From Silene noctiflora (taxonomy: Eukaryota > Streptophyta > Magnoliopsida > Caryophyllales > Caryophyllaceae): a stretch of 48,111 bases of DNA. The stretch is taken from contig VHZZ01000916.1 in the NCBI GenBank assembly GCA_009801015.1, positions 127,499 through 175,609 on the forward strand. Direction: 5' to 3'. This document shows, one piece after another, positions 20,545-31,900 of this stretch. How positions within the stretch are numbered: position 1 is the first letter of the stretch; every line of letters starts with the position of its first letter. A program made the translations under genes and the position numbers. The notes below the pieces were generated by a model, which saw only the letters and a program-made list of their open reading frames with translations, was not told where the DNA came from and searched no databases.

Positions 20545-20750
20545 GAGTCGTGTTTTGTCGAGTTGTTTTCAGGTCGGGTGGTTTCGGATCGGGTCATTTC
20601 GGGAAAGGTCAATTCTGGGTAATCAAAATTCAGGTCATGTTCGGGCCAAGACAAGTCAATTTGGGTTTCAGGTCAAGTCGAGGGTTGCAGTTCGGATCTC
20701 GGGTCACCCATTTCGGGTTAGGTCAATCGGGTCAGGTTGGTTTTGTAAGG
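20545..20750 (-). mobile_element. Partial ACCCGA-type hAT MITE
   Basis: The reverse complement of the intact MITE at 26176 aligns here (for example AGAGTCGTGTTTTGTCGAG, GGTCGGGTGGTTTCGGATCG and TGCAGTTCGGATCTCGGGTC). The expected terminal TATCAGGTCTA is absent, and the 311-bp array starts at exactly that point. Confidence 0.65.
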
Positions 20751-20753
20751 ACT

Positions 20754-23700
20754 CGTTTATCGCGTACCAGCACCCTGAAATGTCCTCTATTGCTTCTCAA
20801 AGTTTGTGCGGCTGTTTTATCTGACCTTGGGAACCTTTCGTATGATTTACGAACTTTTTTTCCGGACCCTGAAATCCCGAAAATCGCGTATTATACACAC
20901 TAAATTTGATCTGTTTGGGAGGTCGTACCGGGTGATGTTTCTTTTTTTCTCCCGGTTTTTATAACATGTGTCTGGGGTCGCTTCATGATTTACCTTATTC
21001 GATTTTCTGCCCTAAATAGCAAGTATTCATCTATTTTTAAGTAGTACCCGATTTTTGTATGAGACTAGATTATCGCAAACCAATACACTCAAATGTCCTC
21101 CGTTGCTTCTCAAAATTTGTGTGGCTGTTTTATCTGACCAAATGAACCATCCGTATGATTTGAGGACATTTTTGTTCTGGGACCTAAAATCCCGAAAACC
21201 GTGTCGTATACACTTAAATTTGAGCCGTTTGAGAGGTTTTACTGAGTCATGTTTCTTTTACTCCTTATTTTTCTACCACGTATTTGGGATCGATTCATGA
21301 TTTATCGTATTCAATTTTTAGCCCTAAATAAAAATTATTCATCTATTTTTAACGAGTATCCGATTTTCGTCCGAGAATCGTTTATCGTGTACCGGCAATC
21401 TCAAATGTTTTCTGTTCCTTATCAAAATTCGTATAGCTGCTTTATCTTACCCGAAGAAACGTCTGTATGATTTAAGAACATTTTTCTTCCGGAACAGTGA
21501 AATCCCGAAATCCGTGTATTATACACTTAAATTTGAGCCGTTCGGAAGTCGTACCGGGTCATGTTTCTTTTCCTACCAGTTTTTATACCACGTGTCTTTG
21601 GTCGATTCATGAGTTATCGTATTCGATTTCAGTCCTAAATAAGAAGTATTCATCTATTTTTATGAAGTACCCGATTTTCGTCTTAGACTCGTTTATCGCG
21701 TAGCGGCATTCTCAAATGTCCTATATTGTTTCTCAAAATTTGTGTGGCTGTTTTATCTGACCCAAGGAACCTTCCGTATGATTTACGGACATTTTTATTC
21801 CGGGACCCTGAAATCTCGAAAATCATGTATTATATACTTAGATTTGAGCAGTTTGGAGGTCGCATCCGGACATGTTTCTTTTTCTCCCAGTTTTTATACC
21901 ACGTGTCTGGGGTCGCTTCATGAATTACCGCATTCAATTTTCAGCCTTAAATAACAAGTATTCATCGATTTTTAAGAGTACCTGATTTTCTCCGATACTC
22001 GTTTATCGCGTACCGGCACCATCAAATGTGCTATGTTGTTTCTCTAAATTTGAGTGGCTGTTTTATCTGACCTGAGAAACCTTTCGTACGATTTACGAAT
22101 ATTTTTGTTCCGGGACCCAAAAATCTCGAAATCCGTATATTATACACTTAAATTGAGCCGTTTCGGAGGTCATACCGAGTCATGTGTCTTATCCTACATG
22201 TTTTTCAACCAGTGTTTGGGGTCGCTTCATGAGTTAACGTATTCGATTTCCGACCTAAATAACAAGTATTCATCTATTTTTTTAAGGAGTACCTGATTTT
22301 TCTCCGAGACTCGTTTATCGCGTACAGGTACCCTCAAATGTTCTCTTTTGGTTCTCAAAATTTGTGTGGCTGATTTATCTAACCCGAAAAAACGTCCGTA
22401 TGATTTACTGATATTTTTGTTCCGAGACCTAAAATCCTGAAAACCGTGTATTATACACTTCAATTAGAGCTGTTTGAGAGGTTGTATCGAGTCATGTCTC
22501 TTTTCCTCCTAATTTTTTTACCATATTTCTGGGGTCGCTTTATGAGTTAGAGTATTCGATTTTCAGCCCCAAATAACAAGTATTCATCTATTTTTAAGGA
22601 GTGCCCGATTTTCGTTTGAGACTAGTTTATCGCATACCGCCACACTCAAATGTCTTCTGTTGCTTCTGAAAATTTGTGTGGGGGCTTTATCTGACCCAAG
22701 GAATTGTTCTTATGATTTACGGACATTTTTGTTCTTGTACCCTAAAATCTCAAAAACCGTATATTATACACTTTAATTGAGTCATTTCAAAGGTCATACC
22801 AGGTCCTGTTTTTTTCCTACAAATTTTTCTACCACGTGTCCGGATCGCTTCAGGAGTTACCTTATTCGATTTTCAGCCCTAAATAAGAAGTATTCATATA
22901 TTTTTAAGCAGTACCCGATTTTCACCCGAGACTTGTTTATCGTGTATTGGCTCCATCAAATGTCCTCTGTTACTTCTCAAAATATGTGGAGCTGGTTTAT
23001 TTTACCCGAGGAACGGTCTATATGATTTATGAACATTTTTGGTCCGGGACCCAGAAATCCCGAAATCCGTGTAATAATACATTTAAATTTGAGCCGTTCG
23101 AACGTCGTACCGGGTCATGTTTCTTTTCCTATCAATTTTTATACCACGTGTCTCGGGTCGCTTCATGGGTTACCGTATTCTATTTTAGCCCAAAATACGA
23201 AATAGTTATCTATTTTTAAGGAGTACTTGATTTTTGTCCGTTACTCGTTTATTGCGTATTGGCGCCTTCAAATGCCTTGGGTTGCTTCTCACTATTTGTG
23301 TAGATGATTTATCTGACCTGAGGAACCGTCCGTTTAATTTACGAACATTTTTGTTCCGGGGCCGTGAAATTCCGAAATCCGTTTATTATACATTTAAATT
23401 TGAGCCGTTCGGAGGACTTACCGGGCCATGTTCCTACCAATTTTTATACCACGTGTCTCAGGTCGCTTCATGATTTACCGTATTCTATTTCAGCCCTAAA
23501 TAAGAAGTATTGCGTACCGGAACCCTCAAATGTCCTGTGTTGATTCTCAAAAATTGTTTGGCTGTTTCATCTGACCCTGGGAATCTTCTATATGATTTAC
23601 AAACATTTTTCTTCTGGGAATCTAAAATCCCGAAATCGTGTATTATACACTTAAATTTGAGCCATTTGGGAGGTCGTACCGGGTCATGTTTTTTTTTTTT

Positions 23701-24460
23701 TTCTAGCAGTTTTTATACCACGTGTTTGAGGTCACTTCATGAATTCCCTATTCAATTTTCAGACCGAAATAAAAAGTTTTTATCTTTTTTTAAGTAATAC
23801 CCGATTTTCGTCCGTGATTAGTTTATCGCATACCGATTACCGCCACACTCAAGTGTCATTCGTTACTTCTCAAAATTTGCGTGACTGCTTTATTTGATCC
23901 GAGGACCGTCCGTATGATTTACATAAATTTTTGTTCCTGGATTCTGAAAACCTGAAAACCGTGTATTACATACTTAAACTTGACCGTTTCGGAGGTCGTA
24001 CCGGGTCATGTTTCTTTTCCTCGCAGTTTTTCTATCACGTGTCAGGAGTCGCTTCATGAGTTACCGTATTCGATTTTCAGTACTAAATAACAAGTATTAA
24101 TCTATTAAAGAGTACCCGATTTTTATTAGTGTCGTTTATCGCGTACCATCATCTTCAAATGTCTTCTGTTGCTTCTAAAAATTTGCGTGACTTTTTTATC
24201 TGACCTGAAGAACCTTTACAGACATTTTTGTCTCGGGACCCTGAAATCCTGAAAACTGAGTATTATACACTTAAATTTGAGCCGTTTGGGAGGTCATACC
24301 GGGTCATGTTTCTTTTTCTCCCAGTTTTTGTATCACGTATGTGGGGTCATTTCATGAATTAACATATTCGATTTTCAGCCCTAAATAAGGAGTATTCATG
24401 TGTTTTTAAAGAGTAGTTGATTTCGTCCGAGATTTGTTTATCGCGTACCGGCACACTCAA
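20754..24460. repeat. Tandem array, about 12 diverged units of about 311 bp
   Basis: The landmark CGTTTATCGCGTACCGG (with variants) recurs at about 20754, 21068, 21378, 21689, 22000, 22311, 22624, 22934, 23246, 23509, 23820, 24132 and 24435. The period is 303-315 bp except for one unit shortened to 263 bp. Other conserved blocks in each unit are CTTCTCAAAATTTGTGTGGC, GAACCNTCCGTATGATTTAC, CCGTGTATTATACACTTAAA, TACCGGGTCATGTTTCTTT and TTTTTATACCACGTGTC. Units have diverged visibly, yet the period is steady. Short reading frames in all frames repeat with the unit and show no protein signature. I do not recognise the family. Confidence 0.9.
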
Positions 24461-26175
24461 ATAGTCAAATATCTTAATAACCAATTTCTTTGTAAAATGG
24501 AGTATAGTTTCCTATTTTAAAATATCTTAATAACTAATATGTTGGGATAAACACCATATTTATAAAACAACATATTGACCACAAATATATGTTTTATTAT
24601 AGGGGAAAATTTGTTTTAAGAAAGTGGTAAATTGTAAAACCCGAGAATCTAAGAATACTAATTAAAATCGGTAAATTAATTAAAGAGTGTAAATTAAATA
24701 AACGTAATTATAATGAGGGGACTTAATATTAATTATTATATTAGTTTAGAAAAAAGATTAAAGAGAAATGGTAAAGTAAATAATTAAAGAACAAGAAATA
24801 GAGTGAAATTATAAAAGTGAAACTAGGAAAGTAGATTAATAAATTTAGGAGAGAAAAGAAATTAGAAAGTAAAGTATTTTTACTTTACCCATTAAAACTC
24901 AATCACTCTCCATTATGAGAGTGTAGTATGTAGTACGTTACGAGCTACGACCACATAAAAAGTGATCATAAATACATAAGATTACTACCATAAAATTACT
25001 AGTATATTTTTCACCAGCTCGTCTTGCTTGTGACGGTCACAAGCTTGTGACGTCTCACAAGCCTCTCCCCACTTGCCTCTTCCACTTACAAGTTTGTCTC
25101 ACGTCACAAGTTTTGTGACGTGTTCACACACGTCACAAATGAGAATTTGTCATCTTTCACCAATAACCTAGAGACAACCATAATCCTTTTCCTCTCTAAT
25201 CATATTTTTTTGTTAGTCTTAGGTTGTGAGGAGGTGCTCCTTTTCCCTCATACTAAAATTGACTAGGATACTATTGAAGAATTTATTAAACCTATTTATG
25301 AACCGAGTACTATTTTACGAAAATGTTAAAAAGAGATTTAGTTTTTTTTCTCATGCTAGGAACCTACTTGTAATATTTCATAGTAAGTTTCGTAGCCGTA
25401 ATCATAGTCATTATCAGGTCATGGATCACCCGGAAATCCGGAATTTATTTCATTTCCATTTTGATGAGAGCTTTGCAGTGAATTATCGATTTGACCCTGG
25501 GTCGACTTACATTAATTCTAATTTACTAAAGCTTTATTATATGGTTAAATATCAGTCAAATTATATTTAATTTGGTAGCACATGATAATATGACTTGTTT
25601 GATTAATGTGAATAGTTCCTTAACATAATTAAAAAAAAAAAATCTTTACATTGATTTATTCTCTCCTAATATGTACAGTAAACCTTTCTATTGTTCTCAT
25701 TGTATTCACACATAAAAATCTAAAAAGCTTAATAATGCAGTACTTTTTCTTTAACAAAAATTCTCAATTTGTGACGAGTCACAAGCTGTAAAGCTTAATC
25801 CGAGAAATATGACCATATTATGATAAAACATAGGAGTAACCATTATCTTTGTGAATAGTTACTTCTTATCATATAAAGGTCACATTTCCTTCGTCATAAT
25901 GGGGGGCTTAATTACCACTTTCGTGATTAACTAAACTCGGAAGAACCCTAATGAAATAGAGACAACTTTTTATATCTTTTAACTTTTTATATATAATAAC
26001 AAAAAGGCCTTTTAAATCCCTTATGTAAGTAACCAAGGAGAAAGTATCCTTAGCTGACCTTTATATTACAACTAAAGAACATTTTCCACATGTAAAGACC
26101 AAATACCAAAGTCACCAAACTCATATGTAAACAATTTCATCAAACGCGTTTAACCTTTTCCACTTATGTCATAAC
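24461..26175. other. AT-rich spacer with MITE debris, no gene assigned
   Basis: About 24540-24890 is very AT-rich and contains TGTTGGGATAAACACC and GTAAAACCCGAGAATC, phrases seen in plant LTRs, but no second LTR was found. About 25020-25145 is a cluster of GTGACGG/CACAAGCTTGTG MITE pieces. An open frame at 25226-25570 (114 codons) has no recognisable domain and sits in AT-rich DNA; I do not call it. Another CACAAGC fragment lies near 25775. Confidence 0.4.
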
Positions 26176-26609
26176 TAGACCTGATAAAAGTAACCCGACC
26201 CGAAAAGGTTGACCCGAGATCCGAAATGATCCGAACTGCATCACCCGAATGTGACCCGAAAACCCGAACTGACCCGACCCGACCCGAATGTGTTCGAGCT
26301 TTCTTGACCCGTAACTGACCCGATCCGAAAATGACCCGTTCTGAAACCACCCAACCCAAAAATGACCCGACAAAACATAACTCTAATTGAACCGAAAATA
26401 CTTGAAATGACCTTTTCTCTCTTATTCATTAACCCGAAAATGACCCGACCCAAAATAACCCGACCCGTTTGACCCGAAACTGACTCGACTAACAACCCGA
26501 AATAGACCCGAAACCCGAAATGACCCGAGCCAACCCGAAATCAATGAAAGACCCGAACCGAACCGAACCCGACCCGAACCCGACCCGTTAACCCGATTTG
26601 TCAGGTCTA
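26176..26609 (+). mobile_element. Intact hAT MITE with ACCCGA-array interior (434 bp)
   Basis: Terminal inverted repeats TAGACCTGATAAA and (reverse-complemented) TAGACCTGACAAA. The perfect 8-bp TSD GTCATAAC (26168-26175 and 26610-26617) fits the hAT preference nTnnnnAn. Between the ends almost everything is ACCCGA, CCCGAA and TGACCCG words, except a 60-bp break around 26375-26440 (ATAACTCTAATTGAACCG, CTCTCTTATTCATT). A second copy with the same landmarks is at 47118-47542. There is no coding capacity; movement would need a transposase in trans. Confidence 0.9.
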
Positions 26610-26617
26610 GTCATAAC

Positions 26618-27136
26618 ATTAGCAGCGAAGCGAAGATTTAAACTTAGCCGGGCGAAAAATTTTAGGAGAACAAACATGTATTACTGTATTAGCATATACT
26701 TTAGTAAAAGCGAGCATCGTCTCTGCTAGCCCTTCCCTAACTCCTAATGCTACGAGATATGTCGTATCACAAATTTACAAGACGTATACACGAAAACATT
26801 ACTCCAAACAATATTCATTCCGGGACTAAAAACTTTGGTCGTCCACGGAGAATCATAGAATTTCGATAGTATGCTATCGCCGGTTTGCCTTGGTATTGGA
26901 GGTGGGCATTGTCAACTTCGCGTCACCAACAAAAAAGGTTAATAATTTAACGAGTTATTTTGCTTTATTCAACTTAAATTAAAGCATGTGGCAATTTAAT
27001 TTAAAAAAAAAAAAAAAAAAAACTATAGTACACGTTCCTTTATGTCACAATATTCGTATGCTGTGTATAAATAACCTCATAAAACCAATGTTGATCATCA
27101 ACCCGAAAAATCGGATAAATACAAGTATATTCAAAT
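26618..27136 (+). promoter_or_regulatory. Upstream region and TATA box of the NHL gene
   Basis: TATAAATAA at 27066-27074 lies 63 bp before the ATG at 27137, a normal plant TATA position. About 26630-26660 resembles an element end (GCCGGGCGAAAAATTTTAGG), and an A19 run lies near 27002. Nothing else was identified. Confidence 0.5.
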
Positions 27137-27718
27137 ATGTTTGCTTCGAAAGAAAACACAAAACCTTCTTATACTCCTCTTGTAATTTGGTTCATGCAAG
27201 TCATTGTTGTTCTTGTATTCTGTTGCATAGTTATAAGCTTGTGCTTCATTCCATGGCCTCCGACTTACGTTCTTGTCAATTCCGCTCACCTTGACCATGA
27301 ATCAGCAATACAAGATAGCGCGAAAATGAACAAAAATGCCACCGTGATGTTCTTGCTTGTGATCACGAACCCAAACAAAGGCAAGGATATCATCCATGGT
27401 GATACTGTGGTTACGCTGTATAAGGATGGTACAGTCCTCGGTGTGGAGACAATCCCGGGGTTCTATCAAGGTCAAAAGAGTAATTATTCAAGTCGAGTGC
27501 TTGTAAATGTTGACCAACTGAAACTGAGACAAGAAAATATAAATAGAAACAGCACACTGGGGTTTGGGTTGGAAACTTGGGTGAGGTACAGAATACTTGG
27601 ATGGACATCAAAACGACACTTACTCAAGCTCGAAGCTTCTGTGCCCATCAGTAGTGTGAATGGGACATTACCGACGGGTGAAAGCCTTAAATTTCAGCCT
27701 GTCAAGAAGAAGCTCTAG
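27137..27718 (+). CDS. NDR1/HIN1-like (NHL) LEA_2 protein
   Basis: Intronless 193-residue gene. A basic N-terminal tail (about 14 residues) is followed by one strong membrane segment (about 15-38, LVIWFMQVIVVLVFCCIVIS). The remainder forms an LEA_2 domain: VMFLLVITNPNKGKDI, then VVTLYKDGTVLGVETIPGFY and QGQKSNYSSRVLVN. The NPN motif and the Y-x-G-x-x-L...P-x-F-Y-Q pattern are hallmarks of the NDR1/HIN1-like family. Known members are type II membrane proteins of the plasma membrane with the LEA_2 domain outside, and several act in pathogen defence or stress responses. Two N-glycosylation sites (NYS and NST) suit an external domain. Length is typical. Which NHL clade it belongs to is not determined. 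A partial duplication of its 3' end lies directly downstream. Confidence 0.85.
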   Translation: MFASKENTKPSYTPLVIWFMQVIVVLVFCCIVISLCFIPWPPTYVLVNSAHLDHESAIQDSAKMNKNATVMFLLVITNPNKGKDIIHGDTVVTLYKDGTVLGVETIPGFYQGQKSNYSSRVLVNVDQLKLRQENINRNSTLGFGLETWVRYRILGWTSKRHLLKLEASVPISSVNGTLPTGESLKFQPVKKKL

Positions 27719-27721
27719 TTC

Positions 27722-27835
27722 AAAGATTCTGCGCCCATCAGCGTAAATGGAACATTACCTATGGGTGAAGATGGCCTTAAATTTCAGCCTGTGAAGAAGC
27801 TCTGTCATGCCAAATCACAGCCTATGAAGGCCTTA
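27722..27835 (+). repeat. Duplicate of the NHL gene 3' end
   Basis: Starting three bases after the stop, this repeats about 85 bp of the last coding part: TTCTGCGCCCATCAGCGTAA against TTCTGTGCCCATCAGTAGTG, then CTTAAATTTCAGCCTGTGAA. A shorter third echo follows (AAATCACAGCCTATGAAGGCC). Small indels keep it from being a simple extension of the frame. Confidence 0.75.
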
Positions 27836-28916
27836 AATTTATTTCATCCCGGAATGGGAAGTTTCACTCCAGTAGGTTAATTAAATTGTAAAAAACTTTT
27901 CCCCCAAAGTGTAATTTTCCCCCTAGATTGTTATATTCATGAATTTCAAATGAAAAAAGAAAATTTCAGAAACAAACAAAATGTTCCGTTAATCCGTTGC
28001 AAATGTTATACCCTTGCTAGTTTTACTAAAACACATACTATTAAATCAAGGCGGCGACAAAGGAATGCCACCATTTTATAGAGGCTTAAAGATCACTGCA
28101 ACCAAAAGCTTAAAAAACCGAGATTTAATACTATGCTACTACAATAGTACAATAACAGCATACCCAAGTACCTCAAAAGTTACCACAAATGGCGAGGTCA
28201 TGGAGCATTCAACTTAGATGTACTAGATGTTGTTTCAAGATGACCCATAATGAAAGTGCACCAAGAATTTAATTGAACGAGTACTAATCATTTTGCTCTA
28301 GAAGTAGTTCAAATTTTTTTTTACCAAGTATCGAAAGGAACCAATCATTTAGAGATTGATAAAAAAATGGGGATTAGTATAAATAGGATGGGAGAGTACT
28401 ATATTATAAAAAAAAAAAAAAAAAAGTCTTTCACCTGTTCGGTTGTTGTTGAACTCTTTTTTCTTCAGCAGGCTGCGTTTGCTAAGTATACTTGGACAAT
28501 ACAGAAGCTTTATACTGGTGTAGAATGTGAACAATCGCCGTATCGCCTCTTTCCACACTCTTCAACCTGTAACTTCAAAATTATTTGAAAATAAAACACC
28601 AAACCAGGTCAATAGTGTAGAATAATCCGATTATATGTAGTTTCAATCCTCCAGATACAGGAGGGGAGAGGTTTAATATCTGAAACAAAGGGTTATTACT
28701 CAGGAAATGACCAACAGCTTAAGAAAAGACTAACCAAATACACAAAAACCGTAACAATCTCTTCATGATAAAGCCAAGAGTCAAGTACAATTTGTAATTT
28801 GTAATCTAAATTAGTTCAAAAATTTTCCTTCTATATCCCACTGCAAGGGAAATAATCATACAACAAATTTCAACCACTGTTTTTATCCATCTTATAATTC
28901 AGAAACTACATTAGTT
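27836..28916. other. Spacer between convergent genes, no gene seen
   Basis: Convergent 3' flanks of the NHL and LPXD genes. Short reading frames here have no recognisable protein. A poly(A) run lies near 28410. About 28872-28899 and 28920-28950 are two copies of AACCAYTGTTT...CTTATAATTCAGA at the LPXD 3' end. Confidence 0.4.
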
Positions 28917-28950
28917 TCAACCATTGTTTGAATCCTTCTTATAATTCAGA
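28872..28950. repeat. Short tandem duplication at the LPXD stop codon
   Basis: CTTATAATTCAGAAACTAC at about 28891 and CTTATAATTCAGACGCTGAG at about 28939, each preceded by an AACCAYTGTTT stretch, are two copies about 48 bp apart. The upper copy codes for the last residues (LNYKKDSNNG) and the lower copy is 3' UTR. The present stop therefore lies at the junction. Confidence 0.6.
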
Positions 28951-31900
28951 CGCTGAGACGCGACTTGCCTTCGCCATAGTTGGATTGGAACCTAAGAAAA
29001 GAAACAAAAGAACTCTTAGATACAGTTTCACCCTACTCTTTGCATGGGACAATTTGCAAGGCAATCATCCATTATATTAGTTCTAATGACAGCCAAGAGT
29101 AATACCGCTGGAAAGCCACCATAATCTCCAGGCTCCTTAATATCCTTTGTGACACAACTATTTGCTGCAAGGCGAACCTGCAAAGATCAAGAACCAGAAA
29201 GTATTACATATTGAATACTCGAATACTAAGAAAAATTGCTTCGATGTAGTCATGTAGTGCACTAAAGTAAGCACTTTTAAGTTTTAACAAGCTCAAACCT
29301 TGGCTCAGAAATTAAAAAATAACAGCTGAACTAAGGGAATAGTTGTTAAACCACTATTGTGGCCCCAACAAACAAAGGTTATTCCGTAAACTGGATACGA
29401 TGCACTCGAATTAAAATGGGTGCAAATACAATATCCCTCCCATTCATATTGTCTCTATTTGACTTTGGTGGTCAAACAATGATAACTTTGCGGCAGTGGC
29501 GGAGCTAGGATACCCGTTAGGGGGGTGAAAATTTTCAGCGGGGGCGAACGAGTAATTTCATAAGGCAAATTTGACTTCGGGTTTTTCCATTTTCAGTAGG
29601 GGGTAGTATAATTCATTGAACACAATGGAAATCTCAATCAATCATCAACACAGAGGACCAAAATTGTTATCTAGAAACAGAGGAGATTACTCTGCCACAG
29701 AAAGTACAATGTTGAAGGTAACTTAAAACTATTTTATGGCTTTTTGCATGACACAAGTATCTACAAGTCCAAAGAAAGTTCCGCAGAACAATATGTTTTA
29801 CCTTTGAAACAATGGAGACGTGATCACGAATTGCTGCTCTACCACCCAATGTAACGTAATCACCAATCCTAAGGGGAGAGTAAAACAACATTCAACCATA
29901 AATACCAGCTTCATAACTGAAGTTGAAGAGATTTCAAGGTTTAAAAGCTGAAGTTGCATGCTCTGAAAGACTTACATTGCTGAACCAGCGATTCCAACTT
30001 GTCCACACAACATACAGTACTTGCCAACAACTACATTATGAGCAATCTGCAAAAGCAGGCATTAGATATAAATCTTTGAAGGCATAAGCAGCAATACCAG
30101 AAAGCAGAGTGAGTACAAAATCACCTGAACTAGATTATCAATCTTAGTATAATCACCTATTGTTGTGTCTCTCCAACTGCAATATAGTGGATAAAGTTTG
30201 CTCAGAGTGAAAGTTGTAGTGAGAAGTTTAAAGGTAAAAAACAAAAAACAAAACTGAAGTCAAGTTGATATCTTGACATGAGACGAACAATCTGCAGAGT
30301 TAACCTCAGAACATAGCATACCTTCCCCTGTCAATGCAAGTGTTTGAACCAATTTCTACATGATTTCCTATTCTTGCATAGAGTGACTGAAGAAAAAGAA
30401 ATGAATATAGTTAGGGTTGAGCTAGATTGATTACACATTTGTACACTTCAGGTAGAATCTGCATGGACTTTTAAAAGTTGCTTTCCAAAAAATCCGTTGA
30501 TTTTTCGTAAATCTTGAACAAAGAGGATAAATATTCCTTGTTGAGTGAGTGGGAAACAGAAAATATTGTATACAAGTGTAAGAGCTGTCAGCAGTTTGCA
30601 TTTTATAGAGAAAAAGAGATTAGAAGATTAAGGTAAAATGACAGATATGGAGTTCAAAGAAAACAACTATTCTTGCTTGTGAGTTGTGACGAAAAGGTAC
30701 TTGTGATCTCTTACAACCACCTTCCCTTTTTTAAATTATTTAAATTGGTTGTGAGAGTCACAAGCTTGTGACGCGTCATAAGTGAGATTTTGCCCAAAGA
30801 CAACAACCTGACGCTTCTTCGTCATGTTTCCATGTTCATCTACAAAAAACCCAAATCCTGCAATAACAATGATAGCACATAAAAAATCCACGTTGTTTTG
30901 GCATTGTGCAGCCATAAGGCAAGCAACAATTCTACGTTTCTAAGAGACGTCATCCTGTTAGTTAGGAGTTTTTGACCAAATCAGTAAACCTCCATGGAAT
31001 ATAAAGTGGCCATTAGAATTCCAATGAGTCCATATATTACTTCAAAATATGATAACGTAACTATGAAATGCAAGAAGAAAGCAGAACATTAATTTCACCA
31101 TCTTGGCCAATGCATGCTCCATTGTGGAGAACACAGGAATCACCTATGAAGCAGTTACTGAGCGAAACATTGTACCTGGAGAGGATCAAAGAGATTCACT
31201 CAAGGTAAAAGCACAATTTCAAAATTGCAGCGTTAACAATCGTATCTCATCAACAAGATGGCATTTCTACCACCCCCCCACTCCCTAGGTTTTGCCTTGC
31301 ACAAAAATTAACATCTTGCTTTCACTGATCTAGCATAGTGGTGGGATTGGAAATTTGGAACAATAAGGTGCTTTAAATTTGATGCTCAAGTGTGAGTGTC
31401 TTGTTTTCAATTTCACTATTTTCTTTTTTTACCTCTTCAATTTTATTTTAGTAGGGAAAAAAAAAATCAACTGTGAACAGGGAAAATACATACCCAAGTC
31501 TAGAAGAACGACCAACTGTTACATTAGCCCCAATGACTGCTCCTGAGCCAACGTGAACATTTTCGCCTAATATAGCTCTTGGGTGGACAACAGCCCCGAT
31601 TTCGACAACTACGGACGGATCAATGCATGCAGACTTGTGACAAAGGCCGCCTCCATTACCCCACTTGTGAAATTCCTTATGATCCACCATTCCATCTTCT
31701 AATCTTGAAAGCAATAGAACAGAATGTAACACGATTTACATCCTCATAATAGCAATACAAAAACCTGCCAAGAGCATTGTACTAAACCAGTCCACAATTC
31801 TATGATTTCAGGAATCCACTTAAAGGAAACAACAATAACCCACAGTGGAACTTTTGATCATCCACCTTTCACTCTTCTAATTAGATAATGGAACATAGGC

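Noticed and set aside
20532-23797. About fifteen short open frames of 60-120 codons
   Set aside because: They recur with the 311-bp unit, lie in several frames and show no domain pattern.
20754-24460. CRISPR-like array
   Set aside because: Repeats are 311 bp, diverged throughout, with no unique spacers, in a plant genome.
20754-24460. Centromeric satellite
   Set aside because: Only twelve diverged units, flanked by dispersed MITEs; no evidence for large homogeneous arrays.
25226-25570. Plus-strand frame of 114 codons (MRRCSFSLILKL...)
   Set aside because: AT-rich residue mix, no recognisable motif, no leader or splice context.
26150-26495. Gly/Ser/Arg-rich minus-strand frames
   Set aside because: Translation of the ACCCGA array; the same happens at 47107-47553.
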